Below are positions 60,445-64,000 of a stretch of 64,000 nucleotides of DNA, in pieces (positions within the stretch are counted from its first letter, which is position 1; each line of letters opens with the position of its first letter). The DNA is from an uncultured Treponema sp. (GTDB lineage: Bacteria; Spirochaetota; Spirochaetia; Treponematales; Treponemataceae), in the NCBI GenBank assembly GCA_910584475.1, contig CAJUBD010000003.1, forward strand, positions 124,001 to 188,000, given 5' to 3'. The translations under genes and the position numbers were made by a program. The notes under the pieces were generated by a model that was not told where the DNA came from, did no database searches, and saw only the letters and a list, made by a program, of their open reading frames with translations.

Positions 60445-61137
60445 ATGTTTAAAGAAAAAATCGATGAAAAAAACATTTCGCGCGAAATTCCGATTTTTTG
60501 CGTTGCCGGAAAAATCGCCGCAGGGAAAAATTTCGTCTGCTCTATTTTGGAACGCTACGGTTTTCTTTGCATTGATGCTGATTCAGTGATTCACGAAATT
60601 ATTGAAGAAAAGCAAAATGAAATTTTATCTGCTTTTCGCGATGATGCGCAAAGGGCTGGGATTTGTCTGCAAAATGCGGACGGCTCGCCTAATCGCCGTG
60701 CGCTTGGAAAACTTGTTTTTTCGAAAAAAGAATTTTTGGCAAGGCAGGAAAATATTGTCTATCCAGCCTTTGTGGAGCGCGTGGAAAAAATGATCGCGCA
60801 TATTTCGGGTAATACGAATTATGAGAATGAAAAAAATGCGCCACGCGGAATTATCCTCAATGCCGCCGTGCTTTACAAAACGCCTCGGCTTTTGGAAAAA
60901 TGCCGCGCGATTTTTTTTGTGGAAGTTCCTGCGTTCGTTCGTTTTTTGCGAGTGCGCCGTCGCGACGGAATTCCGCCGTGCGAGATTTTAAAGCGATTTT
61001 GTTCACAGAAAAATTTGCTCGCGCGATACGAAAAATTTTCAAAGTCGCACGGGATAAAAATTGTGAAAATTAAAAATTATGGAAATAATGTGGAAGAAGA
61101 AATTTTGTCTGCCGTAAAACTCATCAATAAGTTTTGA
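60445..61137 (+). CDS. coaE: Dephospho-CoA kinase
   Basis: 230 aa from the ATG with GGCGGAG site; a longer frame from 60376 has none. Last step of CoA synthesis. The P-loop reads CVAGKIAAGKNFVC, with Asn in place of the usual Thr/Ser after GK. FLCIDADSVIHEI, NRRALGKLVFSKKE and ILNAAVLYKTPRLLEKC (the CoaE PLL/E-type block) support the call. Downstream of polA, a common spirochaete arrangement. Confidence 0.85.
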   Translation: MFKEKIDEKNISREIPIFCVAGKIAAGKNFVCSILERYGFLCIDADSVIHEIIEEKQNEILSAFRDDAQRAGICLQNADGSPNRRALGKLVFSKKEFLARQENIVYPAFVERVEKMIAHISGNTNYENEKNAPRGIILNAAVLYKTPRLLEKCRAIFFVEVPAFVRFLRVRRRDGIPPCEILKRFCSQKNLLARYEKFSKSHGIKIVKIKNYGNNVEEEILSAVKLINKF

Positions 61138-61296
61138 AAAAAATTTTTTCTAAAATTCAAAAATAAAAAAGTGAAGTGTCAAAATTTAATTCACCATAAA
61201 TTTTCGAAATAAAAAAGAATTCGCAAAATTTAAAAATAAAGAAAATCAATATTGCAAATTTCTTCGATACGAAGTTCAAAAAATCTCAGAAATAGA

Positions 61297-61320
61297 AGAA
61301 CGCCACTTACGCAGCGTTCT
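61297..61320. terminator. Hairpin between convergent coaE and SPOR genes
   Basis: AGAACGC and GCGTTCT arms followed by TCTTCT; short, moderately stable. Confidence 0.5.
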
Positions 61321-61339
61321 TCTTCTCCCTAAAACCGTT

Positions 61340-62182
61340 TTACATTTTTACTTCTGTAACATAACTTTGCGTGTCTTTGAAAAAGTCCAAACTGCCTATT
61401 CGTCCTTTCCAATATTCGGCTTCACTTTTTGTCGTGTACGGACCGACGCGGACTCGATAAAACAAAGTGTCTTTTTTGTCCTTGTAGGTAAACACTTCGG
61501 CCGGAATTTTATTTTCATCCAATTCGGTGCGGGCATTGTCCGCACTTCTTTTATTGGTAAACGATGCGGCTTGCACCCAATATTTTGTCGCGAGCGGTGC
61601 GGGCGCAGAAGCCGTTCTTTTCTGCACGGGCTTTGCATTCGATGAACTCGCCGCGCTTGACGAATTCGATTTTGCAGAAACGGGCTTTGCATTTTTTTCA
61701 GTTTGTGCGGATGCGACATAATTTGAATTTTTATTTGAGCCACTTGCCTTTGCCAAAGCCTGTTCGCCCGCGCGACTTGTCGCAGTGATATTGCTTGATG
61801 GCGCGGCAGCCGTTTTCAATTCTATGTTTGTCGTGTTCGTGTTTATCGTGAGGTTCGCCGAGTCAAGTTGAACGGCATCATTTCGCGCGACACTTTCCGC
61901 GTTTTCATTTGTTTCGCCAGATACCGTTTCATCTGAGATTCCATTTTCTATTTTTTGGAATGCGAGTGTATTGGAATCCAAAATGTTTTCCGACGATGGA
62001 GTTTGAATTGGAGAAATATTTGGCGTTTCAGTCGCCGCTACAGGCGTTCTGTCAATCGTCGTGATGGCAGCCGTAGTAGGCACGTTTGCCGGCGATGAAT
62101 TCAAAAGCAACGCCGCGCCTAGAACGACCAACAAAAAAACGCCACTGGCCGCGATAATCCACAAAGTTTTTTTCTGTTCCAT
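61340..62182 (-). CDS. SPOR-domain membrane protein
   Basis: 280 aa from the ATG after GAGGG. Cytoplasmic start, TM at about 6-28 (LWIIAASGVFLLVVLGAALLL), a long low-complexity Ser/Thr/Asn/Ala-rich periplasmic stretch and a C-terminal SPOR domain (YWVQAASFTNKRSADNARTE and YRVRVGPYTTKSEAEYWKG). SPOR binds denuded glycan at division sites, so a cell-division or envelope role is likely. Confidence 0.88.
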   Translation of the reverse strand: MEQKKTLWIIAASGVFLLVVLGAALLLNSSPANVPTTAAITTIDRTPVAATETPNISPIQTPSSENILDSNTLAFQKIENGISDETVSGETNENAESVARNDAVQLDSANLTINTNTTNIELKTAAAPSSNITATSRAGEQALAKASGSNKNSNYVASAQTEKNAKPVSAKSNSSSAASSSNAKPVQKRTASAPAPLATKYWVQAASFTNKRSADNARTELDENKIPAEVFTYKDKKDTLFYRVRVGPYTTKSEAEYWKGRIGSLDFFKDTQSYVTEVKM

Positions 62183-62534
62183 AGTTTTGCCCTCGATATT
62201 TTTTTTCAAGACGTTTTAAATCTTTACGAAATTCGCGCTGATTTTGAACGCCTTGCATTTTACTATTTTCAATATCGGCAGACATGAAAAATTGTTTAGA
62301 GAAAATTATGTCACTTTTTATCTCCTCGTTTTTAACTCTTAAGGAAGAGAACGCGCCAAAAACTCCGCCTTGCGTTCTTTCGCGCCAACAACTTTCGAAT
62401 CGGACACAGATGATTTTTTATTTGCATCTGCGTCCAGTTTTTTTCACTTTATATAAAATTTCCTCACTGTTAATTTTTCGTTAAAACCGCATTGTGCCTA
62501 CGCAAAAACAACCCCTCTGTGTTATAATGCAAGA
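62183..62534. other. Intergenic stretch with a possible small ORF
   Basis: On the minus strand an ATG at 62285 opens 77 codons (to 62052) overlapping the SPOR gene; the first 33 residues (NQREFRKDLKRLEKKYRG) look coding-like, the rest lies in another frame of the SPOR gene. Without a ribosome-binding site I leave it as doubtful. The right end holds the response-regulator promoter. Confidence 0.3.
62523..62528 (+). promoter_or_regulatory. Response-regulator -10 box (leaderless)
   Basis: TATAAT, 6 nt before the ATG at 62535, without a good -35. Confidence 0.5.
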
Positions 62535-63248
62535 ATGGAAATTCTAATCGTTGACGATGAAGAGCCGATTCGTCGTCTTGTTCGGTACAATTTGGAGAAA
62601 GCGGGATTTTCCTGTGATGAAAGCGCGACTTGTATGAACGCGCTTGAGAAAATTCGCGCAAAAAAATTTGACCTTGTACTGCTTGACTTGATGCTGCCCG
62701 ATATGAGCGGGCTTGATTTTTGCCGAATCGCCAAGCGCGATGCGTCAATCTCCACTGTGCCAATCATTATGCTCACCGCGAAATCCGCGGAGAGTGACAT
62801 AGTGGAAGGCTTGAGTCTGGGCGCGGACGACTACATCACAAAGCCTTTTTCTCCACGTGTTCTTGTTGCCCGCGTCAATTCAGTTTTGAGAAGAACGGCG
62901 CAAAATGCAAACGGAATGAACGCGGATTTTGCAAGCACGACGGACAGAACAATTGAAATCGGGGATTTGAAAATCATTCCGTCACGGCGCGAGGTCTTTG
63001 TTTCTGAAAATAAAATTGATTTGACCGCCACGGAATTTTCCCTGCTTGAACTTTTAGCGCGAAACGCAGGACGTGTGTTTTCCCGTCCGCAAATAATCTC
63101 CGCGCTGCGCGGAAGCCAATACATCATCACCGACCGTGCTGTGGACGTACAAATCCTTTCGCTCCGAAAAAAGCTCGGCGATGATATTGGAAAAAGTCGC
63201 TTCATCGAAACGCTTCGCGGTGTCGGCTACAGATTTAAAGAGGCGTAA
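62535..63248 (+). CDS. Two-component response regulator, OmpR/PhoB family
   Basis: 237 aa. Receiver domain: acidic pocket VDDEEP, phospho-Asp about 53 in LVLLDLMLPDMSGLD, LTAKSAESD and the Lys in DDYITKPFSP. C-terminal winged helix: TATEFSLLELLARNAGRVFS, DRAVDVQILSLRKKLGD and RGVGYRFKEA. A kinase gene follows after 6 nt. Similar to PhoB; the regulon is unknown. Confidence 0.93.
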   Translation: MEILIVDDEEPIRRLVRYNLEKAGFSCDESATCMNALEKIRAKKFDLVLLDLMLPDMSGLDFCRIAKRDASISTVPIIMLTAKSAESDIVEGLSLGADDYITKPFSPRVLVARVNSVLRRTAQNANGMNADFASTTDRTIEIGDLKIIPSRREVFVSENKIDLTATEFSLLELLARNAGRVFSRPQIISALRGSQYIITDRAVDVQILSLRKKLGDDIGKSRFIETLRGVGYRFKEA

Positions 63249-63254
63249 AAAGAA

Positions 63255-64000
63255 ATGAAAAGAAGTTTTTCCACAACGCAGTTTATCATTATGTTGAATT
63301 CGCTTGTGCTGATTTTGGGATTCGCCGCGCTGATGTTTTTAAACAAACGGCAGCTCAAAGAAATTGCAATAGACCAGCATGCGCAGAGCATGAAAATCTT
63401 CTCTTCGGTAGTCGAAAGAATGATTTTACAAAACGCGGATTTTCATAATGTGGACTTGAGCGAATTTGAAGACGATGCAAACGCTTTAAATTCAGAGGGA
63501 TTACATTTAGGAGGCTCAACATCGTCTAATTCAAAAAAATCTCTTGATGCAATCGTGAAAAATCTTGCCGATGGAAATTTACAGTTTAGAATTTCTGTAA
63601 TCGGTGCAGACGGCAAACTTGTGGCGGATTCACTTGCGGACATTTCAACTTCAGAAAACCATTTGAATCGTGAAGAAGTGAATCATGCGCTTGCAGGAAG
63701 TGAAGACATTGCAATTCGAGAAAGCGTGACGAGCGGTGGCGAAGAGATTTATTTTGCCGCTCCGATTAGGCTCGGCGGAAAGAATTATGCGCTTCGTCTT
63801 TCCTCTCCGATTGACTCGAACATTTTCTTTTCAGGCAACTACCTTTTCAAAATGATTTTCGGCACAGTGATAATTCTCATCCCTATTTTGTTTTTTTCGA
63901 TTTTGATTTCGGCGCACATTGTCATAGGGATTGACGAGCTAAAAAATGCGGCGCGTCATTATCAAATCAAAGATTTTGAATTTCGCTCATCCGTGCACTC
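63255..64000 (+). CDS. Sensor histidine kinase (3' end beyond the window)
   Basis: The frame is open from the ATG at 63255 to the last base. TM1 (about 8-27, FIIMLNSLVLILGFAALMFL), an extracytoplasmic sensor of about 165 residues, TM2 (about 195-222, MIFGTVIILIPILFFSILIS), then the start of a HAMP-like linker. Kinase core is outside the window. Pairing with the OmpR-type regulator and size of the sensor recall PhoR; the ligand is unknown. Confidence 0.85.
   Translation, partial: MKRSFSTTQFIIMLNSLVLILGFAALMFLNKRQLKEIAIDQHAQSMKIFSSVVERMILQNADFHNVDLSEFEDDANALNSEGLHLGGSTSSNSKKSLDAIVKNLADGNLQFRISVIGADGKLVADSLADISTSENHLNREEVNHALAGSEDIAIRESVTSGGEEIYFAAPIRLGGKNYALRLSSPIDSNIFFSGNYLFKMIFGTVIILIPILFFSILISAHIVIGIDELKNAARHYQIKDFEFRSSVH

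Overview
The window looks like chromosomal DNA of a host-associated, carbohydrate-fermenting Treponema (spirochaete). The support is indirect but consistent: a short AlaRS without its C-terminal domain, the order alaS / SurA-like / nusB / TPR lipoprotein facing groES with no groEL nearby, polA followed by coaE and a SPOR protein, many small lipoproteins, ATPase-less sugar ABC importers and poly-G tracts in surface-protein genes. I do not assign a species.

Layout. 0-6.5 kb: a partial Rpn-type nuclease gene, then guaA flanked by two inverted paralogous lipoprotein genes; the second is interrupted by a poly-G frameshift and carries a small hairpin element in its 5' leader. 6.5-12.9 kb: an accessory, AT-rich stretch with an ATPase remnant, a lone methyltransferase with a palindromic operator, a transposase relic, a Thoeris-like SIR2-SLOG plus TIR pair bracketed by an inverted 18-bp site, and a tyrosine recombinase. 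12.9-26 kb: plant-oligosaccharide use: a GH94 phosphorylase, an ABC importer (binding protein plus two permeases) and a ganSPQ-B-like galactan locus with a GH53 endo-galactanase. 26-29.6 kb: a diguanylate cyclase and an ATP-grasp protein. 30-36.6 kb: a gene block in the order of the middle part of aryl-polyene (APE) clusters (two ACPs, COG4648-ligase fusion, dehydratase, GT2, acyltransferase, thioesterase) with a divergent methyltransferase, but without ketosynthase, ketoreductase or exporter. 36.6-42.2 kb: PPK2, GNAT, a candidate structured ncRNA, CobW-type GTPase, L,D-transpeptidase and a LysM lytic transglycosylase. 42.6-46.6 kb: three secreted or surface proteins, two of them broken. 47-64 kb: housekeeping genes (alaS, surA-like, nusB, groES, MCP, tRNA-Ala, HD hydrolase, polA, coaE, SPOR, and a two-component pair that runs off the end).

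Three cross-cutting patterns matter more than any single gene. (1) A family of modular intergenic elements, about 150 bp each and more than 20 complete or partial copies here, is built from four consecutive hairpins whose stems differ between copies yet stay complementary, around conserved linkers. Copies often sit right at ribosome-binding sites, and paralogue comparisons suggest they are mobile or generated by inverted copying. (2) G8-G9 tracts lie in or next to a lipoprotein, a sugar permease and a lipid-biosynthesis junction, suggesting phase variation. (3) Eight genes have a -10 hexamer only 5-7 nt upstream of the start codon and no ribosome-binding site, which predicts leaderless mRNAs.
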